Below are positions 37,119-46,322 of a stretch of 64,000 nt of DNA, piece by piece. Numbering within the stretch: position 1 is the stretch's first letter; each line of letters begins with the position of its first letter. The translations under genes were made by a program, and so were the position numbers. Below the pieces are notes generated by a model. It made no database searches, was not told the origin of the DNA, and was given only the letters and a program-made list of their open reading frames with translations. This DNA is from Alteromonas salexigens (lineage in GTDB: Bacteria > Pseudomonadota > Gammaproteobacteria > Enterobacterales > Alteromonadaceae): positions 190,733-254,732 of the forward strand of contig NZ_JAOTJC010000006.1 of NCBI RefSeq assembly GCF_025628895.1, in the 5' to 3' direction.

Positions 37119-37427
37119 TTAGTCCTCAGGGCCCTCTAGCGTGAAGACCAAATGCCTGCGCATATCTTTTAAGATGACCCCTTTTTTTAACATAGCGGCG
37201 CTTAAGCGCTTTTGCCACTTTAACAAGTCGGGCTTAGCGTTAGCTAAGGTTTGCTCATTTTCAAATTGGAAGCGCAGCAATAACGAGCCTGGAAACTGGT
37301 GGTACTCCACCTCAAACCAGCACAGCGTCATGCCAGGGATTTCTGCTTTGGCCTGCTCTTCAAGCATGTCGGCAACGCTGTAGACAATTGCCTGCTGCTT
37401 AATTTGTACAGCAGAGAGTTTCTTCAT
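37119..37427 (-). CDS. Hypothetical protein, 102 residues
   Basis: I do not recognise this protein. It has no signal peptide or membrane helix, is mixed alpha/beta in appearance and carries a tract EVEYHQFPGSLLLRFQFENEQ that suggests a short beta-rich core, followed by a basic helix (LLKWQKRLSAAMLKKG). Codon use looks like that of its neighbours, so it is probably a real gene. AACCCCACC precedes the ATG on the minus strand, a weak ribosome site. It lies 66 bases downstream of yaeQ on the same strand and may be co-transcribed. Confidence 0.65.
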   Translation of the reverse strand: MKKLSAVQIKQQAIVYSVADMLEEQAKAEIPGMTLCWFEVEYHQFPGSLLLRFQFENEQTLANAKPDLLKWQKRLSAAMLKKGVILKDMRRHLVFTLEGPED

Positions 37428-37493
37428 GGTGGGGTTCCAGTTTAAATACTAACTATAAAAGTGGTACTAGGGTAGTGGCTGCGCGTGCCACCA

Positions 37494-38042
37494 TTACAGG
37501 TGCTGTTGTATGGCGATTTCTATGCATTCGCTGTCTTCATCCCCTTCCACTGTCAGCCAGAACTGACCATCCTGAATGGTGACTTGCATTTGCATCGAAC
37601 GCTTCACTGCATTTGCGAGTGTTGTAGCGAGCGTCTCAGGTAAGGTGAACACCGATAAGTTTTTCCTGGTCTGTAGCTTGTGTTGCTCTTTTTTCCACCA
37701 GGCATCAAAGCTATTGTCTGCGTAGGCATAAATCATCATCTGCTGGCTTTGATTGCAGCCCTTTTTGATACGCTGTTCGGATGGCTGGCCTAGCTCAATC
37801 CACAGCTCTATTTCGTCACTGAAGCTTTTCTGCCACAGATCCGGTACGTCATCATCAGACAACCCTTTGGTGAACTGTAGCTGCTCATGGGCATTAGCGA
37901 TAAAGGCGATAATCCGCAACATCATGCGCGCATCGTTTTCAGACGGGTGGCGGGCAATCGTTAAGTTGTGATCATTGTAATAATTGCGGTCCATATCGGT
38001 GATCGAAATATCCGCTTTAAATATGGTTGCTTTAAGAGCCAT
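37494..38042 (-). CDS. yaeQ: YaeQ family protein
   Basis: The 182-residue protein begins MALKATIFKADISITDMDRNYY and continues LTIARHPSENDARMMLRIIAFI, LWIELGQPSEQRIKKGCNQ and IQDGQFWLTVEGDE, all close to E. coli YaeQ. The family has a PD-(D/E)XK nuclease-like fold. Its E. coli relative was linked to suppression of an rfaH-type phenotype, but its biochemical role is unclear. AGGATTACC precedes the ATG on the minus strand. Confidence 0.93.
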   Translation of the reverse strand: MALKATIFKADISITDMDRNYYNDHNLTIARHPSENDARMMLRIIAFIANAHEQLQFTKGLSDDDVPDLWQKSFSDEIELWIELGQPSEQRIKKGCNQSQQMMIYAYADNSFDAWWKKEQHKLQTRKNLSVFTLPETLATTLANAVKRSMQMQVTIQDGQFWLTVEGDEDSECIEIAIQQHL

Positions 38043-38331
38043 GGTAATCCTGTTTACTATGCCGAGACGAGATGTCCTGTGCCTGGCATGGGCGTTTTAT
38101 AAGTAATGAAGGCCGTTGCCGATTATGTTCGCATAGTAGCAGTAATTAGCTCATCTCGTCTTCTGAGTTTAGGTTCGCAATGCCAGCTAACTCATCTGGA
38201 TAGTTCAACTTTTTCCGTTTAGGTATAGAAGGAATTGTCAGGTGAATAACAGGTGGGCGTGGGGGTAGGGCCAGAATGGTTAGAGCAAACATCCGGGCCC
38301 AAATTTCACAATAATGCGTCGGTTTTTTTGT

Positions 38332-39405
38332 TTAATCACACTTCATCAGCGGCTGCGGATCACTGTAATCCCGCACTTTGAATTCAAGGGACGTGCGTTG
38401 TTCCATACTTTTATCAGTGCTGAACATGGCCACCACCGGGCAAGTTTGAGCTTCGTTACGCAAGGCTATACCGCCTTCATCGCTCTCGTCTTTTGCCAGC
38501 TTGATACCAGGTACTTCCGGCGACCGGTTGTCGCCCTGCATATAGGCCTGAGCGAGCTCAACGGCATCTTCCATACAAATAAGTTTGTTTTTAAAATCGG
38601 CAGGGTTGTCGAGCCGTAACTGAAGGTCGAGTAACTCAGACTGATCGCCATAAGGTCCGAACAGAAGGAAAGAGGAGGGCACCAGCTCGACTTGTTTGTA
38701 CGACGCTTCCGGGTTTTCATTTAACCGGGAGAATAAGGTGGCCTGATCCGTTTGCCCGAGTTCAGATATTATGCGCCCAGAGCAAAAGTCGATGGCGGTA
38801 CTGAAGCCTTCGTCCATTTTTTTGGTAAACAGTTGTTCACCTTTATCGACTAACTTTTTATCTGCCAGGGTGTCCGGCGACTGACCTACAAGGGTTGCAG
38901 CACCGGCCAACACAGTTCCCCACATGCCCTCTTTGTTTACATCCACATCGCCAGAAGCGTTAAAGTTGACCTGCGGTGGTTTCACCGGCTTGAACCAAAG
39001 CGCAAAGTTGTTAGCGTCAGGGGCATAATGAGATTTAATACGTCCGGTGAGGCCCACATCCACCTGAAAGCGGGCAAACTCACTGACACTGAAGTCTGCG
39101 CCCATGGTTTCTTTATCGCGGTTAAGCCAGCGCCAGCCTTTCACACCTAACTGTAGTGTCATGATGTCCTGATCGTCACCGTCGTAATTTACTTCACAGG
39201 AGTGGATCCACAGCGTGCCGCTATACACCTGTTTGCCCTGTGAATTTTCCCGCTGGATCCCTTTGAAACGGTTCTCTAAACGGTTACAAATTTTTGCGCC
39301 GGCAATATCCACCAGCGCCGCTGATAAGTTATTATCCTGGGCAGGGGTAGGCATACTGAACATACCCAGTGCGGCTATCCCTGTCATGATTAGAGTATTT
39401 TTCAT
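38332..39405 (-). CDS. Secreted hypothetical protein
   Basis: The 357-residue product has a signal peptide (KNTLIMTGIAALGMFSMPTPAQ) and several cysteines spread along the chain (in AKICNRL, IHSCEVN, IDFCSGR, LICMEDA, QTCPVV, LMKCD), consistent with disulfides in the periplasm. I see no known domain. ATG 39405 is chosen because AAGGGTGA precedes it and the signal peptide then starts cleanly; the open frame reaches 17 codons further upstream. It stands alone between yaeQ and a divergent VTT-domain gene. Confidence 0.7.
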   Translation of the reverse strand: MKNTLIMTGIAALGMFSMPTPAQDNNLSAALVDIAGAKICNRLENRFKGIQRENSQGKQVYSGTLWIHSCEVNYDGDDQDIMTLQLGVKGWRWLNRDKETMGADFSVSEFARFQVDVGLTGRIKSHYAPDANNFALWFKPVKPPQVNFNASGDVDVNKEGMWGTVLAGAATLVGQSPDTLADKKLVDKGEQLFTKKMDEGFSTAIDFCSGRIISELGQTDQATLFSRLNENPEASYKQVELVPSSFLLFGPYGDQSELLDLQLRLDNPADFKNKLICMEDAVELAQAYMQGDNRSPEVPGIKLAKDESDEGGIALRNEAQTCPVVAMFSTDKSMEQRTSLEFKVRDYSDPQPLMKCD

Positions 39406-39780
39406 TGAGTCACCCTTACTATTTGCCCACCAAAAGAATTTACGTAATAACACCAACTGTTTTTACGCCGAAGGTATATCGGTGTCTTAGCTTCGGTACG
39501 CAAAGAGTTGAGCGATAGATTGAAAATAAATAAAGAACTGGCGAAGAGTGCTCAGCAGTAATTCTCACGGTACCGGCCAACGGTGGTTACTAACTCTATT
39601 AAAAATACCGCCCACATCGAGTGATAGAAATTCGAAGAAATGCAGTAGCTATTAAATGGTTATATAAAAATCGTTAGAGATGGCGTTAACCAACCAAAAT
39701 AGCTGTGTGAGGTTCAGTCCAGTAATTTCCTGACTGGTCCGTATTCAGCATTAAATGTAATGCTTACACCGGGACACCCT
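39406..39780. other. Intergenic region between divergent genes
   Basis: This 375-bp AT-rich stretch must contain promoters for the secreted protein (minus) and the VTT-domain protein (plus). I see no repeat, RNA or convincing operator. Confidence 0.4.
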
Positions 39781-40476
39781 ATGAAACGTGCACATAAGTC
39801 GCTTTTAAAGGTTTGTGTAATATTCGCAAGTATCGCGACACTGGCGATTGTATGTTGGAAATTTTTAATTACTGAAGAGCAATTAAGGGACGGGCTGAGC
39901 TATATCAACTCCTTCGGTCGCTGGTCAGTGGTGGTATATGCCATGCTCTACGTAACGCTGGTGAGCCTGTCTTTTCCCAGCTCATTGTTCAATATTACCG
40001 CTGGAGTTCTGTTTAGTTTTACCGAAGCGATAATTGTGGCGAGCGTGAGCGGTTTGGGGGCAGCAAGTATAACGTTTTTCATTTCGCGCTTTTTGTTACA
40101 CGATTATGTATGTGACAAAGTGAAGCGGGTTAAAAATGGCAATGAAACCCTGAAGCTGGTGCAAACCGACAGTGCTAAAGTCATTTTGCTGCTCAGACTC
40201 AACCCCTTCATTCCTGCTGTAGTTAAAAACTACGGGCTTGGAGTGACTGACTTAAGATATATGAAGTACGCTGTGTTCACCCTTATCGGTCAGTTTCCGA
40301 TAGCAGCGCTGTATGTTTACTTAGGATGGATGGGGGGACGGGCTATGCTGGATCAGGATAATGAGCTCAGCACCGTCCACTGGGTAGTTCTTGGACTGGG
40401 CCTGATCGTGAGTGCTTTCACTCTTGTTGCCTCCAGATACTTCTTCAATAAAAAACTGCAGGAGCAGGGGGAGTAA
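39781..40476 (+). CDS. VTT-domain membrane protein (TVP38/TMEM64 family)
   Basis: The 231-residue protein has about five or six membrane segments. The VTT/DedA core is visible as SLSFPSSLFNITAGVLFSFTEAI followed by a glycine-rich segment and LLLRLNPFIPAVVKNYGLGVTDLRYMKY, where the Arg and the FP-like pair are conserved in the family. Some relatives are lipid scramblases or flippases, but no function is assigned to this branch. ATG 39781 follows GGGACACCCT; ATG 39760 is an alternative. Confidence 0.87.
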   Translation: MKRAHKSLLKVCVIFASIATLAIVCWKFLITEEQLRDGLSYINSFGRWSVVVYAMLYVTLVSLSFPSSLFNITAGVLFSFTEAIIVASVSGLGAASITFFISRFLLHDYVCDKVKRVKNGNETLKLVQTDSAKVILLLRLNPFIPAVVKNYGLGVTDLRYMKYAVFTLIGQFPIAALYVYLGWMGGRAMLDQDNELSTVHWVVLGLGLIVSAFTLVASRYFFNKKLQEQGE

Positions 40477-40577
40477 TTTTGCCGGATAGTTAAGTCGCAA
40501 CCGGACTCGTGCCGGCCACTGCGCATCGCTCGTGGCAATCCTCATAGCCTGACAGCAAAGGAGTGCCACGCCTCCCA

Positions 40578-41936
40578 CTACATATGCAAGCTATCCTGAG
40601 ATGTACCTTGTTTGGGGACAAACAACGTGCTGTAAAGGCGGGCAGCAAACTCGTCTGTCATCCCGGAAATATAGTCGGCAATAACCCGCATGCCATTACC
40701 ACTGGCCTGAGCCGTTCGCCAGCGCGCCTGGGTGTTCTCTGGAAGCAGTCGCTCCGGATCAGAACTCAACGCCTCAAATAATTCCATTACCACCAGCTGG
40801 CCCTTATATTCAAGCATTTGCACATCGGGCCGACGAATAACCTTGTTATACACAAAGCGTTTAAATAACTCTAACGCTTCGGAAAATGCGGTAGGTAAGC
40901 GGGCATTATATGCCAACAAGGGGTGGCTAAATTGTTCAAGTGGTTCAATGTTAATAGCGGTGATAAAGGCATTGACCAGCGCCCCGATAGCATTTTTGCG
41001 TTCGTGGTGGTGCTCACTGAACAGGCGTTCCGGCAGATCCTGGCCAAGGGCTGCCAGCGCTGGCACCGGTAATGCCTGCAGAGGAGTGGCCACCTGCTCG
41101 CTGAAATCGTCACGGGTCACCATGCCCATAACAATACTGTCTTCGAGGTCGTGGATCCCGTAGGCAATATCATCTGCTAACTCCATGATGGAACAGTCAA
41201 ACGACTTATAACGGGTTTTGCCCGCCTTGCCCAGGCCACTGTCGTAGCTCATGAATTGTTCCCGATCGTTCTCGGGTAGTGGCGCCAGCAGCCAGTCAAG
41301 CAGCGGCTCATCACAACGAAACAGCCCCTTTGGCGGGTGCCAGTCACTGGCTTTAACCTGTCGCAGTGAAGCGGGCCGCTTGGGATAGACCACACTTTCA
41401 CTCAGTGCATCAATAAAGTTAGGGTACTTTACTAACCCGAGCACGCTGCGGCGGCTCAGGTTCATGCCATTCTCGGCAGTATACGGCTCCAGCTGGGTAA
41501 TGATACGAAACGTCTGTCCGTTACCCTCAAAACCGCCATGTTGTTCCATCATATAATGCAGTGCTACTTCGCCACCATGGCCAAACGGTGGGTGGCCAAT
41601 ATCATGAGCCAGGCACAGAGTTTCAATGAGCGTGGCATCCATATGTAGCATGGCGGCAAGCTCAGGGTATTTGCCGGCCAGCTGGGCGGCGATGCCGGTG
41701 CCAATCTGTGCAGCTTCCAGCGAATGGGTTAGTCGGGTCCGGTAAAAGTCACTTAGCCCCACACCCAGCACCTGGGTTTTTGCCTGCAGCCGGCGGAACG
41801 CAGCAGAATGCAGTACCCTGGCTTTGTCGCGCTGATAAGGGGAGCGGTGATCACCATCCCGGCTTTGGGTGCGCGGTAAATGGCGTTCAAACCAGGCTGA
41901 CTCCCAGTCACTTGCTATGGGTGTGTGTTTTGACAC
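40578..41936 (-). CDS. dgt: Dgt-family deoxyguanosinetriphosphate triphosphohydrolase
   Basis: dGTPases split dNTPs to nucleosides and triphosphate. The 452-residue protein has the HD-domain metal motifs: H in FYRTRLTHSLEAAQIG, HD in LCLAHDIGHPPFGHGGE and D in MELADDIAYGIHDLED. The segment PYQRDKARVLHSAAFRRLQAKTQV is the family N-terminal signature. It belongs to the Dgt/YfeG-like type found in many gammaproteobacteria; substrate preference among dNTPs is not certain. It lies 21 bases downstream of yfbR on the same strand. Confidence 0.92.
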   Translation of the reverse strand: MSKHTPIASDWESAWFERHLPRTQSRDGDHRSPYQRDKARVLHSAAFRRLQAKTQVLGVGLSDFYRTRLTHSLEAAQIGTGIAAQLAGKYPELAAMLHMDATLIETLCLAHDIGHPPFGHGGEVALHYMMEQHGGFEGNGQTFRIITQLEPYTAENGMNLSRRSVLGLVKYPNFIDALSESVVYPKRPASLRQVKASDWHPPKGLFRCDEPLLDWLLAPLPENDREQFMSYDSGLGKAGKTRYKSFDCSIMELADDIAYGIHDLEDSIVMGMVTRDDFSEQVATPLQALPVPALAALGQDLPERLFSEHHHERKNAIGALVNAFITAINIEPLEQFSHPLLAYNARLPTAFSEALELFKRFVYNKVIRRPDVQMLEYKGQLVVMELFEALSSDPERLLPENTQARWRTAQASGNGMRVIADYISGMTDEFAARLYSTLFVPKQGTSQDSLHM

Positions 41937-41957
41937 TGCTAACTCCTGTAATAACCG

Positions 41958-42563
41958 CTACTCGTGGTCGTCCTGGGTGATTTCATCAAGGCTGAGTGAA
42001 AAACTGGGCACGTACCGGGTAAGAAAATAATCTACCTCGTCCGAATGATAGGTTTTAAGCAAGGTATCCAGACGTTTTTTAGCCAGTTTGAATTCCTGAT
42101 TGCCCGCAGACAATTCCTCCAGGGTTTTAAGGTAAGCACACAACACATCGGCAGCTTTAACAATAAACGCTTCCTCCTCACTGTGCCGGGCACCATCAAT
42201 TAACGCCGCGTAATCATCCCGAAAAGCTTCCGGGGCCATTTCTATGAGCTTATTCTCAGCAATTTTCTCTATTTTTTTATATTCGTCTTTTATGGCCGGA
42301 TTAAAATACTTCACCGGGGTAGGCAAATCACCGGTAAGCACCTCAGACACATCATGAAAAAGTGCGATGGTGGCAATCCGCTCAGCATTCAGAGTACCGC
42401 CAAAAAACTTGTTTTTAATCAAGGCCAGCGCATGTGCCACCATGGCAACCTGTAAACTGTGCTCCTGCACATTCTCGGTACGCACATTATGCATCAGCGG
42501 CCAGCGGTTGATGAGCTTCATGCGTGACAGGTGAGCGAAAAAATGACTTTTGTCAGACACCAT
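41958..42563 (-). CDS. yfbR: YfbR, 5'-deoxynucleotidase
   Basis: YfbR dephosphorylates deoxynucleoside 5'-monophosphates. The 201-residue HD-domain protein starts [21 protein letters not shown] and has the metal-binding histidine in [12 protein letters not shown] in [20 protein letters not shown] and D in [11 protein letters not shown]. All agree with E. coli YfbR. Its ATG overlaps the alaA stop (TGATG). It forms a dNTP-degrading pair with dgt. Confidence 0.95.
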   Translation of the reverse strand: MVSDKSHFFAHLSRMKLINRWPLMHNVRTENVQEHSLQVAMVAHALALIKNKFFGGTLNAERIATIALFHDVSEVLTGDLPTPVKYFNPAIKDEYKKIEKIAENKLIEMAPEAFRDDYAALIDGARHSEEEAFIVKAADVLCAYLKTLEELSAGNQEFKLAKKRLDTLLKTYHSDEVDYFLTRYVPSFSLSLDEITQDDHE

Positions 42564-43783
42564 CAGACTCCCTGACTGTATTGCGAGAAAAACCGGCCGA
42601 TGCGGGTGAGTGCGGGCGATAACACATCACAGTGGGGCAAAAACACCAACCGGAAATACACGCCATCGTGCAGGTTAAACGCGCGGCCATGTACCAGCAG
42701 TATTTTTTCTTCCCGCAGTAAGTCCAGAATCATTTGCTCGTCATTCCTGATATTGAATTTTTTCTCGTCCACCCGGGCAAAACAGTACATGGCGCCATTC
42801 GGCTTCACGCACGAGATTCCATCAATACTATTAAGCATGTCGCTGGCGAGGTCCCGCTGCAATTTGAGGCGCCCGTTATCGCTAATGAGGTCATTAATGC
42901 TCTGATAACCCCCCAGCGCGGTCTGAATAGCACTCTGGCATGGCACATTGGCGCACATGCGCATGGAGGCGAGAATATTCAGTCCTTCAATATAATCACT
43001 GGCGATACGCTTATTGCCGCTGACTACCAGCCACCCGGCGCGAAAACCCGCCACACGGTAGTTTTTCGACAACCCGCCCAGCGTGACACAGAACACATCA
43101 TCGGCCAGCGAGGCGATACACGTATGGCGTGCGCCGTCATATAAAATCTTGTCGTAAATTTCATCACTGAAGATCACCAGCTGATGTTCCCGGGCAAGGC
43201 TTACCACTTCCTGCAATAGCGCTTCGCTGTATACGGCGCCGGTAGGGTTGTTGGGGTTTATCAGTACAATTGCGCGGGTTTTGCTGGTGATCTTGCTTTT
43301 TATGTCATCAATGTCCGGAAACCAACCAGCCTGCTCATCGCACCGGTAGTGAACCGGCGAACCTGAAGACAGGCTGACTGCAGCAGTCCATAGCGGATAA
43401 TCGGGGCTGGGGATCAGCACTTCGTCACCCTGGTTCAGCAGTGCCTGCATAGCCATCATGATCATTTCACTGACGCCATTGCCAATATAAACATCATTTA
43501 CCCGAATATCTTTGATGTTCATTTGTTGGTAATACTGCATTACCGCTACACGGGCTGCGTAGATGCCTGCTGAGTCTGAGTACCCTTGCGAGGTGGGCAG
43601 GTTATGAATGACGTCTTTAAGAATGTCATCGGGAGCATCAAAACCAAACGGGGCCGGGTTACCAATGTTTAGTTTGAGAATGCGGTGGCCTTCGTCTTCC
43701 ATTTTTCTTGCCTGAGCAGCAATGGGGCCGCGAATGTCGTAACAGACATTATCCAGTTTATGAGAGCGTGCTACGGTTTTCAT
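42563..43783 (-). CDS. alaA: AlaA, glutamate-pyruvate (alanine) aminotransferase
   Basis: AlaA makes L-alanine from pyruvate and glutamate. The 406-residue fold-type I aminotransferase has [39 protein letters not shown] and the PLP lysine in [17 protein letters not shown], closely matching E. coli YfbQ/AlaA. In E. coli the gene is also next to yfbR. It is the first gene of the alaA-yfbR-dgt run, with translational coupling to yfbR. Confidence 0.96.
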   Translation of the reverse strand: MKTVARSHKLDNVCYDIRGPIAAQARKMEDEGHRILKLNIGNPAPFGFDAPDDILKDVIHNLPTSQGYSDSAGIYAARVAVMQYYQQMNIKDIRVNDVYIGNGVSEMIMMAMQALLNQGDEVLIPSPDYPLWTAAVSLSSGSPVHYRCDEQAGWFPDIDDIKSKITSKTRAIVLINPNNPTGAVYSEALLQEVVSLAREHQLVIFSDEIYDKILYDGARHTCIASLADDVFCVTLGGLSKNYRVAGFRAGWLVVSGNKRIASDYIEGLNILASMRMCANVPCQSAIQTALGGYQSINDLISDNGRLKLQRDLASDMLNSIDGISCVKPNGAMYCFARVDEKKFNIRNDEQMILDLLREEKILLVHGRAFNLHDGVYFRLVFLPHCDVLSPALTRIGRFFSQYSQGV

Positions 43784-44002
43784 GGTCTATCAGCTTGATT
43801 TACATAATTTCAGAGTATCGCAAAGGAGCGCCGCTGGCTAACCCTTATTTTACCTTGTGAACCCCTGATTTTGCTGCGTTCTGGTCAGTCGTATCCAGGC
43901 TGGCAACCGGTCTGACACAACTTTATACAGTTTAGCTGTGAGATGACATTGCGGTGCCCCGTTTTTGCAGCTTTACTTACTAAAAAGCGACCGAGGTGAA
44001 TT

Positions 44003-44566
44003 ATGCCGTTACCACTATTGTGGCTTGGCGCTGGCCTGGCCGCAGCTTATGCCACCAGTCAGTGGGTCCGTGAACAGCAGAAGGCAGACGGTCACATCCG
44101 TCATTTTCCCGGCGAACATGCCGAACAGGTGAAGCCTGTTGATGGTGCGCTGGTCTGTTGTGGGATATACGGTTTGTTCCAGCACACCGGGATATGGCTG
44201 GGTGGCAATATTATTGAATTGAAAGGCAATGGACTGGTCCGCGGGATATCGCCTGAGCGCTTCCTGCATAACCGGTCGGGAGAACGTATTTATATTGCCT
44301 GTCACAGCAATCACAGGCCGCTGGTAGACCCTAAGGCCGCCGCGCGCGCCCTGGCCCGGGTGTATAGCTATTCTGAGTACGATGTACTGAATAATAATTG
44401 CCATCGATTCGTGTACGAGATGATTACGGGTGAGGTGAAGCCGATCACCCGGTTCGGCGAGCTAAATGCAGCAGTGAGTAGGTATTTCTCCGCCTGTATT
44501 CACTGGCAGCCAATGACAGCTTGTGACAATTCCTCACGGCTCAACAGCGCCTCCATTTCATCGTAG
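44003..44566 (+). CDS. LRAT-like (lecithin retinol acyltransferase / NlpC-P60 superfamily) protein
   Basis: The 187-residue protein has an N-terminal hydrophobic segment (residues 3-20) that may be a membrane anchor. The catalytic pair of the permuted papain-like LRAT fold is visible: His in LFQHTGIWLGGNIIEL near residue 60 and Cys in VLNNNCHRFVYEMITG near residue 133. This family includes acyltransferases and phospholipases. The bacterial substrate is unknown. GAGGTGA lies before the ATG. Confidence 0.8.
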   Translation: MPLPLLWLGAGLAAAYATSQWVREQQKADGHIRHFPGEHAEQVKPVDGALVCCGIYGLFQHTGIWLGGNIIELKGNGLVRGISPERFLHNRSGERIYIACHSNHRPLVDPKAAARALARVYSYSEYDVLNNNCHRFVYEMITGEVKPITRFGELNAAVSRYFSACIHWQPMTACDNSSRLNSASISS

Positions 44567-44752
44567 TTGCGATATATGACTCAGGAGGCTGCCATCCCCA
44601 TAGACATTTGTATAAAGCTTGCGTAAATTTCATGTTAACGGGTTGTTAATTGGTGCAACTCGGCCTATCGTAGGGATCAGCGTTTCCTGGTTTTTAGCAC
44701 GTTGCTTTAAGGCGTTGGGAACGCGGATAAAAACACAAGGTAAGGGGATGCT

Positions 44753-45547
44753 ATGTCACAGCATTTTAAAGAAACACCACAAAATGCCATCACGGAAAGT
44801 AAAATCGCCCGGGTTATACCCTGTAAAGAACTGGATGTGGGTGATCCCATAAAATGGTTAGCGCTCGGTCTTCGCGACATGCTCAAAACACCGGGCCTGA
44901 CAGTCTTTTATGGGGTCATGTTCGCCATTATTCCATGGTGCATAACGCTGCTGGTGGCTATGACTGGCTGGCACCTGGTGATTATGCCTGCCATTGTCTG
45001 CTTTATGTTGATAGGCCCGTTTCTCGCAGCAGGATTATATGACATCAGCTGGGAGTTGGAAAAAGGCCACAAACCGTCACTACGCCACTCACTTCGTTCT
45101 ATGCGCCGTAACGCAGTAAACGAGTGGGGCTTTGGCATCTTACTCATGATCCTGATGATATTCTGGTTACGGGTAGCCTCCCTGATTCATGCGCTGTACC
45201 CACCGTATCTTGACGAAACGCTGGAAAGCCTGATGCCGTTTCTGGTGATGGGCACCATTGTAGGGGCGCTGTTCACCATCGGTATGCTACTGATTACCGC
45301 GTTTACTCAGCCTATCCTGATGGAGAGAAAAGTTGATTTGGCGACTGCCATATTAACCAGCGTCAATGCAGTATGGGTGAACAAAGTGCCAATGTTGATC
45401 TGGGGCGGGATAATTTTCACTGCAGTGGTACTCGGTTTTATCACCGGCTTTATTGGCTTTGTGGTACTTATGCCGTTGCTAGGCTATGCCTCATGGCATG
45501 CGTATATCGACGCTATCGCCACGAAACGTGAGCGTAAATACGAGTAG
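44753..45547 (+). CDS. DUF2189 family integral membrane protein
   Basis: The 264-residue protein has six strongly hydrophobic segments and the DUF2189 pattern WLALGLRDMLKTPGLTVFYGVMF, GPFLAAGLYDISWELEKGHKPSLRHS and PMLIWGGIIFTAVVLGF. The family often sits near respiratory genes but has no known function, and here no such genes are adjacent. AAGGTAAGGGGATGCT precedes the ATG. It ends in a long hairpin. Confidence 0.9.
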   Translation: MSQHFKETPQNAITESKIARVIPCKELDVGDPIKWLALGLRDMLKTPGLTVFYGVMFAIIPWCITLLVAMTGWHLVIMPAIVCFMLIGPFLAAGLYDISWELEKGHKPSLRHSLRSMRRNAVNEWGFGILLMILMIFWLRVASLIHALYPPYLDETLESLMPFLVMGTIVGALFTIGMLLITAFTQPILMERKVDLATAILTSVNAVWVNKVPMLIWGGIIFTAVVLGFITGFIGFVVLMPLLGYASWHAYIDAIATKRERKYE

Positions 45548-45906
45548 TTTCTTGTAATTAACTTTCATAAAGTGCGGGTTTTTTACGCTAGGTGCGTAAA
45601 AAACCCGCAATATTTGTGAATTTCCATGTAACTAAATAACCAGGTGAGCTAAATGTAGACTTTAGGCTAAGACGCATTAGTTATTACGATTGGCTTGATA
45701 ATTCATTTTCAGCATAAGTGTTTATAAATAGATAAGTAAAATCAAAGGCATACAGTTTTAAAGCTTTTGTAACATCTTGATTTACCAACCTTTTACCCAC
45801 CCTCAACAATAAACCAACAGAAAATCCTCTGAGATTGATGCATAACTAAATGGCACTCAGGCAAATCGTCGGGTGCTAAACGACATCACGTTATGAGGAT
45901 AATGTC
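45548..45906. other. Intergenic region between DUF2189 and DUF3718 genes
   Basis: Beyond the hairpin at 45573 the rest of this 359-bp AT-rich region should hold the promoter for the DUF3718 gene. I see no other clear structure. Confidence 0.4.
45573..45609 (+). terminator. Long perfect hairpin after the DUF2189 gene
   Basis: GCGGGTTTTTTACGC and its complement make a 15-bp stem with loop TAGGT, 26 bases after the stop. The T-run lies inside the stem, not after it, so terminator activity is likely but not certain. Confidence 0.7.
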
Positions 45907-46230
45907 ATGAAAACTGTAAAATCGATAACTCTGGCTCTTGGCCTGGCTGCGGTATCTGCCAGTACGTTGGCTGCTGCACCAAACAAAGATGTACGCTTTG
46001 TAGGTGACACGCAATTCTCTGGCTTTTGTAAGGCTGTGGTTATGGACGATGTACGCGTACTACGTGCTAACCTGTCTCGCAATGTTGGTCGCATTGGTGC
46101 AAGCCAGCGTGAGGTGTTACGCCTGGTCACCGCCGACAACGGACTAACCTGTAATGGTGAAACCCTCATCGACTTCTCTATGCAACGCGGTGCGGGCGAT
46201 GTGTACGAGTACCTGACGTCACGTAGTTAA
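45907..46230 (+). CDS. DUF3718 family periplasmic protein
   Basis: The 107-residue protein has a signal peptide ending near STLAAA and a mature part with the DUF3718 pattern FVGDTQFSGFCKAVVMDDVRVLR and LTCNGETLIDFSMQRG. Two cysteines may form a disulfide. The family is restricted mostly to Alteromonadales and Vibrionales and has no known function. ATGAGGATAATGTC precedes the ATG. Short size and an AT-rich upstream region suggest its own promoter. Confidence 0.85.
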   Translation: MKTVKSITLALGLAAVSASTLAAAPNKDVRFVGDTQFSGFCKAVVMDDVRVLRANLSRNVGRIGASQREVLRLVTADNGLTCNGETLIDFSMQRGAGDVYEYLTSRS

Positions 46231-46322
46231 GCGTGGGTTGTCTGTTAAAACGGGTGCGAGCAGTAGTGGAAAACCACCTTCGCACCCGTCATTCAGGTTA
46301 TGGCTGGCGAATGATAATAGGG

